Position numbers and translations under genes: made by a program. A stretch of DNA of 36,788 nt from Betaproteobacteria bacterium (GTDB lineage: Bacteria > Pseudomonadota > Gammaproteobacteria > Burkholderiales > Burkholderiaceae_C): positions 1-36,788 of the forward strand of contig JABCYW010000050.1 in the NCBI GenBank assembly GCA_013289985.1, written 5' to 3'. Below are positions 7,068 to 16,067 of this stretch, piece by piece. A model generated the notes under the pieces. The model worked only from the letters and a program-made list of their open reading frames with translations. It made no database searches and was not told the origin of the DNA. Positions within the stretch are counted from its first letter, which is position 1; each line of letters begins with the position of its first letter.

Positions 7068-8041
7068 TCGAGACGCTCGACCGGGACGGCCAGCCGCGCC
7101 AGATCCTGCGTGTCTCGCAGTGGCCGGTGCGCATCGGCCGCGCGATCGATTGCGACCTGGTGCTGGACGACCCGCACGTGGCCGCGCTGCACGCCACGCT
7201 GGACATGCGTGAGGACGGCCTGCACGTGGTGCCCGCCACCACCGTCAACGGCGTGCGCCTGGGCCGCGCCAGCGTCGCGCCCGGGTCGACGCCGCTGCTG
7301 CCGGCCTCGGGCCAGATGACGCTGGGCGTGACCACGTTGCGCGTGCGCCTGGCCGGCGAGCCGCTCGCGCCGGAACAGCGCCTGCTCGACCTCCGCACGA
7401 TCGAGCGCCGGAATGCGACCACGCTGGTGGCGCTGATCGCGATCGCCTCGATGTGGAAGGGCTTCGACCTGTGGCTGTCGGCCGTGCCGGGCGCGCCCGG
7501 ATCCACGCTCGCGTGGGGCTACCTGTCGGCGCCGATCGGGCTCATCGTCTGGTGCGCCGTGTGGGCCATCGGCTCGATGCTGTTCCAGCGCCGCTTCGCG
7601 TTCTGGGCCCACCTGCAGGTGGCGCTCACGTGGCTGCTGGTGGCCGTGCTGGCCGAGGAAGTGTCCAAGCAGCTCGCGTTCGCGCTGTCGATGCCGCTCA
7701 TCGAGAAGACGGGCCGCCTCGTCTTCGCCGGCGCGCTGGCGATGATGATGTGGCGCCACATGGGCCTGCTGCTGCCGGCGCGGCGGCGCGCGTTCGGCAT
7801 CGCCATAGTCAGCGCCGTCGTGGTGGGCGGCGGCCTGCTGCTGGTCGATCGGTCCGTGTCGCAGGAGCCTCTCGTGGGCGACCTCTATCTCGGCACCATC
7901 TCGCTGCCCGGCGTCCGCATCGCCAAGCCCGTGTCGATCGATTCGTTCGTGAAGTCGGCGGCGCCGCTGCAGCAGACCTTGTCGCGCTGGGCCAAGCCCG
8001 GGGACGACGACGATGCGCCGGGCGGCGACGACGACGACTAA
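7049..8041 (+). CDS. FHA domain membrane protein
   Basis: A 330-residue protein. Residues 1-95 form a forkhead-associated (phosphopeptide-binding) domain with WPVRIGRAIDCDLVLDD and TTVNGVRLG. The usual Ser of the phosphothreonine-binding SxxH motif is not obvious (HVAALHA instead), so binding specificity may differ. About four hydrophobic segments follow between residues 125 and 265. The C-terminus is strongly acidic (two Asp4 runs). Its start lies inside the preceding protease gene. The stop codon overlaps the stop of the convergent EF-G-like gene by four bases, so there is no intergenic terminator. Confidence 0.85.
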   Translation: METLALIETLDRDGQPRQILRVSQWPVRIGRAIDCDLVLDDPHVAALHATLDMREDGLHVVPATTVNGVRLGRASVAPGSTPLLPASGQMTLGVTTLRVRLAGEPLAPEQRLLDLRTIERRNATTLVALIAIASMWKGFDLWLSAVPGAPGSTLAWGYLSAPIGLIVWCAVWAIGSMLFQRRFAFWAHLQVALTWLLVAVLAEEVSKQLAFALSMPLIEKTGRLVFAGALAMMMWRHMGLLLPARRRAFGIAIVSAVVVGGGLLLVDRSVSQEPLVGDLYLGTISLPGVRIAKPVSIDSFVKSAAPLQQTLSRWAKPGDDDDAPGGDDDD

Positions 8042-10089
8042 TCCTCTTCCAGCGGCTTGTGCTCCTTGCGCAGCGCGTTCTGCACGCTCATGGGTGCCGG
8101 CTCGTAGTGCGAGAACGCGATCGTGTAGTGGCCCTCGCCGCTGGTCATCGCGTTCAGCCGCGTGGCGTAGGCGATCAGCTCCGCCGCCGGCGCCTGGCCG
8201 CGCACGATCATCGCGCCGCCCAGCTGCGCCTCGGTGCCGTTGACCTGGCCGCGGCGTGAGGCGAGGTCGCCGGTGATGTCGCCCATGGCGCTCGCCGGCG
8301 CGATGATCTCCACGTCGACGATGGGCTCCAGCACGATGGGCCGCGCCTCCATGATGGCCACCCACGTGGCCTTGCGCGCCGCGGTGGCGAACGCGATGTC
8401 CTTGCTGTCCACGCTGTGGCTCTTGCCGTCGTGCACGGTGATGCGGATGTCCTCCACCGCGTAGCCCGCGATCACGCCCGCGGCCAGCGCCTCGCGCGCG
8501 CCCTTCTCCACCGCCTGCATGAACTGGCCGGGGATGGCGCCGCCCTTGACGATGTCCACGAACTCGATGCCTCCGCCGCGCGGCAGCGGCTCCACGCGCA
8601 GGAACACCTCGCCGAACTGGCCGGCACCACCGGTCTGCTTCTTGTGGCGATGGTGGCCCTCGGCACTGGCGGTGATGGTCTCGCGGTAGGCGGTGCGCGG
8701 CGGCCGCGTCTCCACCTCGAACTTGTGCACGTCGCGCAGGCGCTCCAGCAGCAGGCGCAGGTGCAGCTCGCCCAGGCCGTTGACGACGGTCTCGTGCGTG
8801 GCCGCCACCTGCTCGATGCGCAGGCACGGATCCTCGTCCACAGAGCGTTGCACGAGATCCCACAGCCGCTGCTCGTCGCCGTGGCGCTTGGGCTGGATGG
8901 CGATGCCGTGCACCGGCACCGGGAAGGCCAGCGGCTTCAGGTGCATGTGGCTGTCCTCGGCCGCGTCGTGCAGCACCGCATCGAAGTGCAGCGCGTCCAC
9001 CTTGGCGATGGCGCAGATGTCGCCCGGCAGCGCGCGCGCGATCTCCACGTGCTCGCCGCCCTGCAGGCGGAACAGGTGGCCCACCTTGAAAGGCTTGCGG
9101 CCGTCGCCCACGAACAGCTGGCTGTCGCGCGTGATCGTGCCCTGGTGCACGCGCAGCACGCCCATCTTGCCGACGTACGGGTCGACGGTGACCTTGAACA
9201 CGTGGGCCAGCACGTGCTTGCCCGCATCGGGCGACGCATGCACGAGCCTGGCCTCGGCGCCCTCGCCGTCGAGGAAGTCGGGCGGGTTGCCCTCGGTCGG
9301 GTTGGGCAGCAGCCTGGCGATGACGTCCAGCAGCTCGGGCACGCCCGCGCCGGTGCGCGCGGACACGAAGCAGACGGGGATGAGGTGGCCCTCGCGCAGC
9401 GCCTGCTCCAGCGGCGCGTGCAGCTCGGTGGCCTCGACGTCGCCCTGGTTCAGGTAGCGGTCGACGAACTCGGCGTCGACCTCCACCACCTGCTCGACCA
9501 GCGCCTGGTGCGCGGCCTCCGGCGACGAGAAATCGGTCTCGCCCGTACGGTTGAAGAAGCAGTCGACGACGCGCGCGCCATGCCCTGCAGGCAGGTTCAG
9601 CGGCAGGCATTCGCGGCCGAAGACCTCGCGGATCTGCGCGAGCACCGCGGCGCAGTCGGCGCCCGGTACGTCGATGCGGTTGACGATGATCATGCGATCC
9701 AGCTTGCGCTCGGCCGCGTGCGCCATCATGCGCAGCGCGGTGGAATCGACGCCCGAGGTGGCGCTGACGACGATGGCGGCGGTCTCCACGGCTTCGAGCG
9801 CGGGCAGCGACTGCCCGATGAATTCCAGGGCCCCGGGCGTGTCGAGCAGCTGGATGCGCACGCCGTCATGCAGGCAGTTGACGACGGCGGTGTTGAGGGA
9901 ATGCTGGACCCGCTTCTCGAGCGGATCGTGGTCGCTGACGGTCGAGCCGCGTTCGACGCAACCGGCGGTCTTGATGGCGCCGGCGCGCAGCAGCAGGGCC
10001 TCGGTGAGGGTGGTCTTGCCGGTGGCCGAGGCGCCCACCAGTGCCACGTTGCGGATCGCCGCAATATCGGTTGATTCGAAAATCGTCAT
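8038..10089 (-). CDS. Elongation factor G-like GTPase (EF-G paralogue)
   Basis: A 683-residue translational-GTPase-family protein with the EF-G layout: G domain, domain II, then III-V. The G1 loop is GASATGKT (19-26). The G3 motif is DTPGALEF (83-90), lacking the His that follows Gly in canonical EF-G and activates water for GTP hydrolysis. G4 is NRID (137-140) rather than NKxD. The HHRHKKQTGGAGQFGEV segment belongs to domain IV. These substitutions and its length mark the EF-G-like paralogue rather than housekeeping FusA. Role unknown; it may act on ribosomes in a non-canonical step. ATG 10089 (MTIFES) is preferred over the upstream in-frame ATG because the family aligns from here. Confidence 0.9.
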   Translation of the reverse strand: MTIFESTDIAAIRNVALVGASATGKTTLTEALLLRAGAIKTAGCVERGSTVSDHDPLEKRVQHSLNTAVVNCLHDGVRIQLLDTPGALEFIGQSLPALEAVETAAIVVSATSGVDSTALRMMAHAAERKLDRMIIVNRIDVPGADCAAVLAQIREVFGRECLPLNLPAGHGARVVDCFFNRTGETDFSSPEAAHQALVEQVVEVDAEFVDRYLNQGDVEATELHAPLEQALREGHLIPVCFVSARTGAGVPELLDVIARLLPNPTEGNPPDFLDGEGAEARLVHASPDAGKHVLAHVFKVTVDPYVGKMGVLRVHQGTITRDSQLFVGDGRKPFKVGHLFRLQGGEHVEIARALPGDICAIAKVDALHFDAVLHDAAEDSHMHLKPLAFPVPVHGIAIQPKRHGDEQRLWDLVQRSVDEDPCLRIEQVAATHETVVNGLGELHLRLLLERLRDVHKFEVETRPPRTAYRETITASAEGHHRHKKQTGGAGQFGEVFLRVEPLPRGGGIEFVDIVKGGAIPGQFMQAVEKGAREALAAGVIAGYAVEDIRITVHDGKSHSVDSKDIAFATAARKATWVAIMEARPIVLEPIVDVEIIAPASAMGDITGDLASRRGQVNGTEAQLGGAMIVRGQAPAAELIAYATRLNAMTSGEGHYTIAFSHYEPAPMSVQNALRKEHKPLEED

Positions 10090-10200
10090 GGCGCGTGTCT
10101 CCACGGGCCGGGACGCCAGTCGGCACCGCGGCGACCCGAACCGCGTCACGGCCGGATGGCAGGAACCCCCAGCCTACGCCGCCGGGCGCGACCGCGCAAG

Positions 10201-11676
10201 CTATTGGAAAGCGACTTCCGCGAAGCCGCGCAGCTTGCGGCTGTGCAGCTTGTCCACGCCCGAGCCGCGCAACAGCTCCAGCGCGCGGATGCCGATGCGC
10301 AGGTGCTGCTCCACGCGCTCGCGATAGAAATGGTTGGCCATGCCCGGCAGCTTGATCTCGCCATGCAGCGGCTTGTCGGATACGCACAGCAGGGTGCCGT
10401 AGGGCACGCGGAAGCGGAAGCCGTTCGCGGCGATGGCGGCCGACTCCATGTCGAGCGCGATGGCGCGGCTCTGGCTGAAGCGGCGCTCCGGACCCGGATG
10501 CGGCAGCAGCTCCCAGTTGCGGTTGTCGGTGGAGGCCACCGTGCCGGTGCGCATCACGCGCTTCAGGTCGACGCCGGCCAGCTGCGTGATCTGGGCCACG
10601 GCCTGCTCCAGCGCCACCTGCACTTCCGCGAGCGGCGGAATGGGCACCCACAGCGGCAGTTCTTCGTCCAGCACATGGTCCTCGCGGACGTAGCCGTGGG
10701 CCAGCACGTAGTCGCCCAGCTGCTGCGTGGTGCGCAGGCCGGCGCAGTGGCCCAGCATGATCCACGCGTGCGGGCGCAGCACCGCGATGTGGTCGCTGAT
10801 GTTCTTCGCATTGGACGGGCCCACGCCGATGTTGACCATCGTGATGCCGCTGTTGTCCGAACGGCGCAGGTGATAGGCCGGCATCTGCGGCAGCCGCGGG
10901 GGCGCCGTGCCGGCCGGACCCGCGGGCGCGGGCAGGCCGGCGCGCATCGTGACCACGTTGCCGGGCTCGACGAACGCGTCGTAGACCGAGTCGGCGCGCG
11001 CCATCTCGCGGTGGCCCAGCGCGATGAACTCGTCGATGTAGAACTGGTAGTTCGTGAACAGCACGAAGTTCTGGAAGTGGTCGGGCGCGGTGCCGGTGTA
11101 GTGGCGCAGCCGGTGCAGCGAGTAGTCGACGCGCGGGGCGGTGAACAGCGCCAGCGGCAGCGGATCGGCCGGGCCCGGCTCGTAGGTGCCGTTGGCGATG
11201 CCGTCGTCCATCGCGGCCAGGTTGGGCAGGTCGAACAGGTCGCGCAGCTTCATGCGTTGTTCCGACGTGAGCGTGCCTTCCACGTGGTCGTGCTCGGCGA
11301 ACGAGAAATGCAGCGGCATCGGCTCGCGGCTGACGCCCACCTCGATCTTCACGCCATGGTGCTGGCGCAGCAGCCGGAACTGCTCGCGGTAGTACTCGTC
11401 GAACAGCTCGGGGCGCGTCAGCGTGGTCTCGAAGGTGCCGGGCCCGGCGACGAAGCCGTAGCTGGACACCGAGTCGGCGCGCGCCACCGTGTCGGTGTGC
11501 ACGCGCACGCTCGGGTAGCAGGCGCGCACGTGCGAGGCGGGTACCCGGCCGGCCACGAAGTCGTGCAGGTGCCTGCGCAGGTGGTCGACGCCGGCCTGGT
11601 AGATCTCGCGAACGCGGGCGACGGCGGCGTCGGGATCGTCGAAGGATTCACGGGGGACGAGCAGCGGTTCGATCAT
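10201..11676 (-). CDS. amn: AMP nucleosidase
   Basis: Hydrolyses AMP to adenine and ribose 5-phosphate, helping to set adenylate pools. At 491 residues it is close to the usual 484. The N-terminal Amn-specific domain is present (YPSVRVHTDT, YGFVAGPGTFETT, SREPMPLHFSF). The C-terminal phosphorylase-fold domain contains NIGVGPSNAKNISDHIAVLRP, GHCAGLR, and the nucleoside-binding MESAAIAANGFRFRVPYGTLLCVSDKPLHGEIK. The start ATG 11676 gives MIEPLLVP, matching the family. It is divergent from the M14 peptidase gene. Confident. Confidence 0.95.
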   Translation of the reverse strand: MIEPLLVPRESFDDPDAAVARVREIYQAGVDHLRRHLHDFVAGRVPASHVRACYPSVRVHTDTVARADSVSSYGFVAGPGTFETTLTRPELFDEYYREQFRLLRQHHGVKIEVGVSREPMPLHFSFAEHDHVEGTLTSEQRMKLRDLFDLPNLAAMDDGIANGTYEPGPADPLPLALFTAPRVDYSLHRLRHYTGTAPDHFQNFVLFTNYQFYIDEFIALGHREMARADSVYDAFVEPGNVVTMRAGLPAPAGPAGTAPPRLPQMPAYHLRRSDNSGITMVNIGVGPSNAKNISDHIAVLRPHAWIMLGHCAGLRTTQQLGDYVLAHGYVREDHVLDEELPLWVPIPPLAEVQVALEQAVAQITQLAGVDLKRVMRTGTVASTDNRNWELLPHPGPERRFSQSRAIALDMESAAIAANGFRFRVPYGTLLCVSDKPLHGEIKLPGMANHFYRERVEQHLRIGIRALELLRGSGVDKLHSRKLRGFAEVAFQ

Positions 11677-11758
11677 GGCTTGATTGTGGATGAAACGCGT
11701 GACGCCGGGGCGTCGGGCCGCACTGCCTACACTGGCGGGTCGAAAGGTGAACCTGAAC

Positions 11759-12823
11759 GTGATCAATGCATTCCGCGGCCGGCCCGACCATGAGGCGGCC
11801 GCCTCTCCCGCCCCCCGACGCCACTCGGCGCCGATCGTCGTCGCCGCGGTGCTGGCGCTGGGCCTGGCGCCGCTGGCCGCGCCGGCCAACGTCCGCGCCA
11901 GGGCGGCCGCACCCGCGAAGCCGCCGGCGGCCGCCTCGGCGCCCCCCACCGACCTCGGCCAATGGTGCGCCCGGCTCGCGCCGCAGGTGCCCGGCATCGA
12001 CGGCGCCGCCTGTCGCGCGTCGGGCCTCGTCGCCGGCTCGGGCCGTTCCGTGCGCGGCGTGCCGCTGTGGTCCAACGACGTGCTGCCGGCCAACGGCGCG
12101 CCGCGCTTCAAGGTGCTGTTGCTGAGCGGCATCCACGGCGACGAGCTGGCGTCGGTGACGCTGGCCTTCGACTGGATCGCCCGCTCGCACGGCGTGCAGG
12201 CGTCGGCGATGCCGCATCCGTCGAAGGCGACGCGCCCGACCATCGCGGACGTCGCCTGGCGCTTCGTGCCGCTGCTCAATCCGGACGGCCTGATGCACTC
12301 ACCGTCCACGCGCGTCAACGCCCACGGCGTCGACCTGAACCGCAACTTCCCCACCGCCGACTGGGAGCGCGACGCCCAGCCGTACTGGATCAAGCGCACG
12401 CGCAAGGACCCGCGCCGTTTCCCGGGCCTGCGGCCGCTGTCGGAGCCGGAGTCGCGCTGGCTGCTGGAGCAGATCGACCAGTTCCATCCCGACCTCATCG
12501 TCTCGGTGCACGCGCCCTATGGCCTGCTCGACTTCGACGGGCCGCCGCCCGCGCCGCGGCGCCTGGGCAGCCTGCAGCTCGACCCCGTGGGCGTGTACCC
12601 CGGCTCGCTGGGCAACTACGGCGGGCTGGTGAAGAACGTGCCGGTGATGACGCTGGAGCTGAAGAACGCGCGCGCCGTGCCGGCCAACGAGCTGTCGGCG
12701 ATGTGGACGGACCTGCAGCGCTGGCTCAACGAGCAGATGAACAACCCGGGCGTGCAGGCCAGCGCGCAACGCAGCCTGGTGCCGGGCACCCGGACGATCG
12801 GCGCGCCCCGGCGAATCGACTGA
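11759..12823 (+). CDS. M14-family zinc carboxypeptidase, secreted (murein-peptide amidase-like)
   Basis: A metallo-carboxypeptidase of about 354 residues. Zinc ligands are visible as H and E of GIHGDEL and the later His of VSVHAPYG. Other M14 signatures are LLNPDG, GVDLNRNFP and the catalytic Glu in MTLELK. The N-terminus has a hydrophobic signal segment (IVVAAVLALGLAPLAAPA), so it is exported. The start is uncertain. I use GTG 11759, 12 bases after an AAAGG stretch; GTG 11747 and ATG 11690 are in-frame alternatives, but the latter would leave only 13 bp to the divergent amn start. The layout resembles MpaA-type murein tripeptide amidases; the exact substrate is inferred. Confidence 0.85.
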   Translation: MINAFRGRPDHEAAASPAPRRHSAPIVVAAVLALGLAPLAAPANVRARAAAPAKPPAAASAPPTDLGQWCARLAPQVPGIDGAACRASGLVAGSGRSVRGVPLWSNDVLPANGAPRFKVLLLSGIHGDELASVTLAFDWIARSHGVQASAMPHPSKATRPTIADVAWRFVPLLNPDGLMHSPSTRVNAHGVDLNRNFPTADWERDAQPYWIKRTRKDPRRFPGLRPLSEPESRWLLEQIDQFHPDLIVSVHAPYGLLDFDGPPPAPRRLGSLQLDPVGVYPGSLGNYGGLVKNVPVMTLELKNARAVPANELSAMWTDLQRWLNEQMNNPGVQASAQRSLVPGTRTIGAPRRID

Positions 12824-12904
12824 TCCCGCTTCAGGGGGTTCTCCGGCGTCGCGGCGCGGCGCAGAATCCGCGCCACCGTCACCGACTCCCTGGGGGATCC
12901 GTCC

Positions 12905-13474
12905 ATGAACATTCGTCTCCGACTCCTGGCCGCCGGCGTGGCCGCGCTCACGGGCACCCTCGCGCAGGCCGAGCCGCACCTGCGGCCGGGCCTGTGGGAG
13001 GAGACCGTCACGGTCAAGTCCGACAACGCGCAGGCCAATGCGGCCATGGAGCAGATGAAGGCCCGCATGGCCGCGATGACGCCGGAGCAGCGCGAGGCCA
13101 TGGAGAAGATGATGGCCAGCCATGGCGTGGGCATGGGGGCGGGCTCGGGCCCGGCGAACGCGATCCGCGTCTGCGTGACCAAGGAGCAGGCCGACCGCGG
13201 ATTCAAGCCCGAGGACAACGGGCACTGCACGCGCAGCAACGTCAGGACCTCGGGCAACACCACGTCGTTCGACTTCGCCTGCAAGTCCGAGCGCAGCAGC
13301 GTCACCGGCCACGGCAGCTTCACCGCCCGGGGCGACACGGCCTTCACCGCCTCGACCACGGCCGACAACGTCAGCCCGAAGATGACGATGCACATCCAGA
13401 GCGATATCGCCGGCAGGTTCGTCTCCACCGATTGCGGGGACGTCAAGCCGATGCCGACGTCACCCACCAAGTAG
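12905..13474 (+). CDS. DUF3617 domain secreted protein
   Basis: A 189-residue exported protein with signal peptide MNIRLRLLAAGVAALTGTLAQA. The mature part opens with the PHLRPGLWEETVT signature of DUF3617. It contains three conserved Cys positions (RVCVTK, GHCTRS, DFACKS) plus STDCGDVKP near the end, and a Met-rich helix at about 47-75. A GGGGGA Shine-Dalgarno precedes ATG 12905. Function unknown; periplasmic. It is convergent with the downstream minus-strand operon, with only 10 bp between stops. Confidence 0.85.
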   Translation: MNIRLRLLAAGVAALTGTLAQAEPHLRPGLWEETVTVKSDNAQANAAMEQMKARMAAMTPEQREAMEKMMASHGVGMGAGSGPANAIRVCVTKEQADRGFKPEDNGHCTRSNVRTSGNTTSFDFACKSERSSVTGHGSFTARGDTAFTASTTADNVSPKMTMHIQSDIAGRFVSTDCGDVKPMPTSPTK

Positions 13475-13484
13475 GGGCGGCAGG

Positions 13485-13883
13485 CTAGTTGGCGCGCAAC
13501 TCCCGCCACGCGACCCAGATCGCGCCCAGGGCCATCATCAGGGCCAGCGGCGCCCAGTGCGACGGCGTCGGAACATCGATCGCCACGCCGGCCGGCGCCA
13601 CCGCCATCGCCGCCAGCATCAGGAAGTAGCCGGCGATGGCGCCGGCAATCGCCCAGCGCCACAGGCGCGCGCGCCGGGCCTGGCGCTGCCGTTCGGTCGC
13701 CAGCGCGCGAGCCAGCACGACGGGCGCGACCGGCGTGGGGCGGCGGGGCGCCGGCAGGCTGCGCGCGGCCTGGTCGACGGCCGCCAGCGTGCGGGCCACG
13801 AAGCCATCGTCGGCCACGGGTTCGGGCACGCTGGCGCGCAGCAGGGCGTCCAGCGCATCGTGGTGTCGTTCGGATTCGGTCAT
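13485..13883 (-). CDS. Small membrane protein, likely ECF-sigma partner
   Basis: A 132-residue protein with a cytoplasmic N-terminal half (DALDALLRAS, DDGFVARTLAAVDQAA) and two membrane helices (about 74-93 and 108-124). Its start overlaps the end of the ECF sigma factor gene by 4 bases (ATGA). Size, topology and coupling fit an anti-sigma factor, although I do not see a zinc-binding HxxxCxxC motif. Anti-sigma function is therefore inference from position. Confidence 0.7.
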   Translation of the reverse strand: MTESERHHDALDALLRASVPEPVADDGFVARTLAAVDQAARSLPAPRRPTPVAPVVLARALATERQRQARRARLWRWAIAGAIAGYFLMLAAMAVAPAGVAIDVPTPSHWAPLALMMALGAIWVAWRELRAN

Positions 13884-14449
13884 GTGGCGGACTCCGGATT
13901 CCAGGCGTCCAGCAGCCCGCGAAGGCGCTGCTTGGCCCGGTCGAGGTGGGACTTCAGGGTGCCCAGCGGCAAGCCCAGCACCTGCGCCGCCTCGGCATGC
14001 GACAGGTCGAGGTGGAAGCAGTGCACGACGGCCAGGCGCTGGATCTCGCTCAGGGACTGCAGCGCGCGCTCCACGTCGCGCGCAAGCCCCTCGGCCGCGC
14101 GCGGGTCGTGCGACGGGCCGGCCTCCGCGTCGGGCTCGCACCATTCGATCGGCAGCCGCGGCCGCCGCGCATGCTGCAGGAAGCGCGTCAGCGCGATGCG
14201 GTGCAGCCAGGTGGCCAGGCGCGCGTCGCCGCGGAACTCGTTCAGGTGCAGCCAGGCCTGCACGAAGGTCTCCTGCGCGAGGTCGTCGGCCAGGGCCACG
14301 TCGCCGCGCGCCAGCCGGCGCAACTGCAGCCGCACGCGCGACTGGTGCGCCCGCACGAGCCGCGCGAACGCGTGGCGGTCGCCCTGGCGCGCGCGTGCGA
14401 GCCACCCGGCGAGTTCCGCCTCGGCGCGTTCGTTCTCGGCGAACACCAT
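13880..14449 (-). CDS. ECF-family RNA polymerase sigma factor
   Basis: A 189-residue sigma70-family factor. Region 2 shows DDLAQETFVQAWLHLNEFRGDARLATWLHRIALT (core binding and -10 recognition). Region 4 shows LSEIQRLAVVHCFHLDLSHAEAAQVLGLPLGTLKSHLDRAKQRLR (-35-recognising HTH). Regions 1.1 and 3 are absent, as in ECF factors. I use ATG 14449; GTG 14464 is a possible alternative. It sits between a DUF6249 membrane protein (upstream) and the putative anti-sigma partner (overlapping downstream). Confidence 0.92.
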   Translation of the reverse strand: MVFAENERAEAELAGWLARARQGDRHAFARLVRAHQSRVRLQLRRLARGDVALADDLAQETFVQAWLHLNEFRGDARLATWLHRIALTRFLQHARRPRLPIEWCEPDAEAGPSHDPRAAEGLARDVERALQSLSEIQRLAVVHCFHLDLSHAEAAQVLGLPLGTLKSHLDRAKQRLRGLLDAWNPESAT

Positions 14450-14473
14450 GGGGCCGCGAGCCACGTCAATGCG

Positions 14474-14872
14474 TCATTGCAGGTCGATGGCGGACGGCTC
14501 CTCCGGCTCGGGGCGCCGAGGCTCCAGCTTCAGCGCGATCAGTTGCGCGATGCCGATGCACAGCGGGATCAGGCCGGCGGCCCACAAGCCGCGGTCGAAG
14601 TGGAACATCGCGCCGAGGAAGGCGCACGCGCCGACGCCCAGGCCCACCAGGGTGAGGGCGCGCATCAGCGGCGAGCCCTGGCGCTGCTGCGAGCGCAGCA
14701 GCTCGCGCGGCACCGGCAGGCCCTTCTCGAGCAGGTCGACGACGGTCTTGTGCTTGCGCTCCTGGTACTTGTAGGCGTAGTTCAGCGCGAAGACGACCAC
14801 GGCCAACGGCATCAGGATGCCGCATACGGGAATCAGGACTTCGGGGCTGAAGAGACGGGACAAGGGATCCAT
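14474..14872 (-). CDS. DUF6249 membrane protein
   Basis: A 132-residue protein with an N-terminal membrane helix (LIPVCGILMPLAVVVFALNY), the charged YQERKHKTVVDLLEKGLPVP segment typical of DUF6249, and two more helices (ALTLVGLGVGACAFLGAMF and GLIPLCIGIAQLIAL). The C-terminal tail is acidic. It is the first gene of a three-gene minus-strand operon with the ECF sigma factor. Such proteins commonly lie beside ECF sigma genes in beta-proteobacteria; function unknown. Confidence 0.85.
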   Translation of the reverse strand: MDPLSRLFSPEVLIPVCGILMPLAVVVFALNYAYKYQERKHKTVVDLLEKGLPVPRELLRSQQRQGSPLMRALTLVGLGVGACAFLGAMFHFDRGLWAAGLIPLCIGIAQLIALKLEPRRPEPEEPSAIDLQ

Positions 14873-15189
14873 GATGTTCGTCCGGCAAGAGGCCGCAAGC
14901 GGCGGATTGAGCGAGTCCAGCCTTGGATGCGCGCGACAGCCCGTCCGGATGCACCCGGTGCTAAATTATTTTCCGGCAGGCCTGGTACTTCCAGAGGCCA
15001 CGCACGAGGGCCCATCTGGTGTGAACAGGCCCTGGTCAGGCGTATGCTGCGCTCCAACGACGCGTTGCGCATGGCGACGGACCATTTTCGTTGGTCGCCG
15101 GTTCGCGAAACCTTATGCGCTTTCGGCGCTTCGTGGCGGGCATGGCCGCCGGTAACCTTGGTCGCACTCAACAACAAGGAAGGCTCTCG
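14873..15189. other. 317-bp divergent intergenic region
   Basis: Holds the divergent promoters of the DUF6249 operon (left) and the ABC transporter/encapsulin cluster (right). An AT-rich patch CTAAATTATTTT around 14961-14972 stands out in GC-rich DNA and could be a -10 region for the left operon; TATGCT near 15043 is a possible -10 for the right one. No gene is convincing here. A strong AAGGAAGG Shine-Dalgarno (from 15176) ends the region. Confidence 0.4.
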
Positions 15190-16017
15190 ATGCGCAACCG
15201 TCTTCGTCCCCTGCTCGCCGCATTCTTCGCCGCCGCGGCGCTGGTCTCCACGGCCCACGCCGACCAGCTCGACGACATCAGGAAGAAGGGCGAGATCGTG
15301 ATCGGCGTGCTCGGCACCGACGAGCCGAACAGCTTCGTGGATCCCGCGTCGCGCGAGATCGTCGGCTACGAGGTGGACATCGCCAAGGCCATCGCGAAGA
15401 AGATCGGTGTCAAGCCGGTGTTCAAGCAGCTGGCCGTGGCCGCACGCATCCCCGAGCTGCAGCAGGGCCGTGTCGATGTGCTCGCCGCCTCGCTCACGCA
15501 CAACAAGGAGCGCGAGTCGCAGGTCGACTTCTCGCTGACCACCTTCGTCACCGGCCAGAAGGTGCTGGTCAAGAAGAGCAGCGGCATCACCGACGTGCCG
15601 CAGCTCGCCGGCAAGAAGGTGCTCACGGTCAAGGGCGGCACGCAGGAGCCCAACATCCGCAAGGCGGTACCCAACGTCGACGTCGTCACGTTCGAGACCA
15701 CGCAGCAGGCCTTCCTCGCGCTGCAGCAGGGCAAGGGCGTCGGCTACGTCAACGACGAGGCCTCGGTGGTGAACGATTTCGCCAAGCTCGGCCCGGCGAA
15801 GAAGGACTACACCATCCTGCCCACCAACATCAGCACCGAGCCGCTGGCGCTGGGCCTGCGCAAGGGCGAGCCCGCGCTGAAGGCGGTGGTCGACAGCACG
15901 CTGCGCGAGCTCGAGTCCTCGGGCGAGGCGAACAAGCTGTTCATCAAGTGGTACGGCCCCGCCACCAAGCTGCAGTTCGACAAGCGCAGCTTCAAGATCG
16001 ACTCCGACAAGATCTGA
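15190..16017 (+). CDS. Amino-acid ABC transporter substrate-binding protein
   Basis: A 275-residue periplasmic binding protein of the family 3 (polar amino acid/GltI-like) type. Signal peptide MRNRLRPLLAAFFAAAALVSTAHA is cleaved before DQL. The fold signatures are GEIVIGVLGTDEPNSF, EIVGYEVDIAKAIAKKIGV, LQQGRVDVLAASLTHNKERE and the KVLTVKGGTQEPN hinge segment. AAGGAAGG precedes the ATG, so I reject the upstream in-frame starts. First gene of a nine-gene co-directional block ending with the encapsulin cargo. By similarity it is glutamate/aspartate type. The encapsulin context suggests that a sulfur-linked amino acid should also be considered, but the sequence does not decide this. Confidence 0.92.
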   Translation: MRNRLRPLLAAFFAAAALVSTAHADQLDDIRKKGEIVIGVLGTDEPNSFVDPASREIVGYEVDIAKAIAKKIGVKPVFKQLAVAARIPELQQGRVDVLAASLTHNKERESQVDFSLTTFVTGQKVLVKKSSGITDVPQLAGKKVLTVKGGTQEPNIRKAVPNVDVVTFETTQQAFLALQQGKGVGYVNDEASVVNDFAKLGPAKKDYTILPTNISTEPLALGLRKGEPALKAVVDSTLRELESSGEANKLFIKWYGPATKLQFDKRSFKIDSDKI

Positions 16018-16067
16018 TCGCCACGAGCGACCCCGCCCGGCCTGGCGCTCCGACCCGGGGCGCGAGG

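Noticed and set aside
7031-9610. 859-codon minus-strand frame overlapping the EF-G-like and FHA genes
   Set aside because: Out of frame with the real EF-G-like gene and compositionally a shadow.
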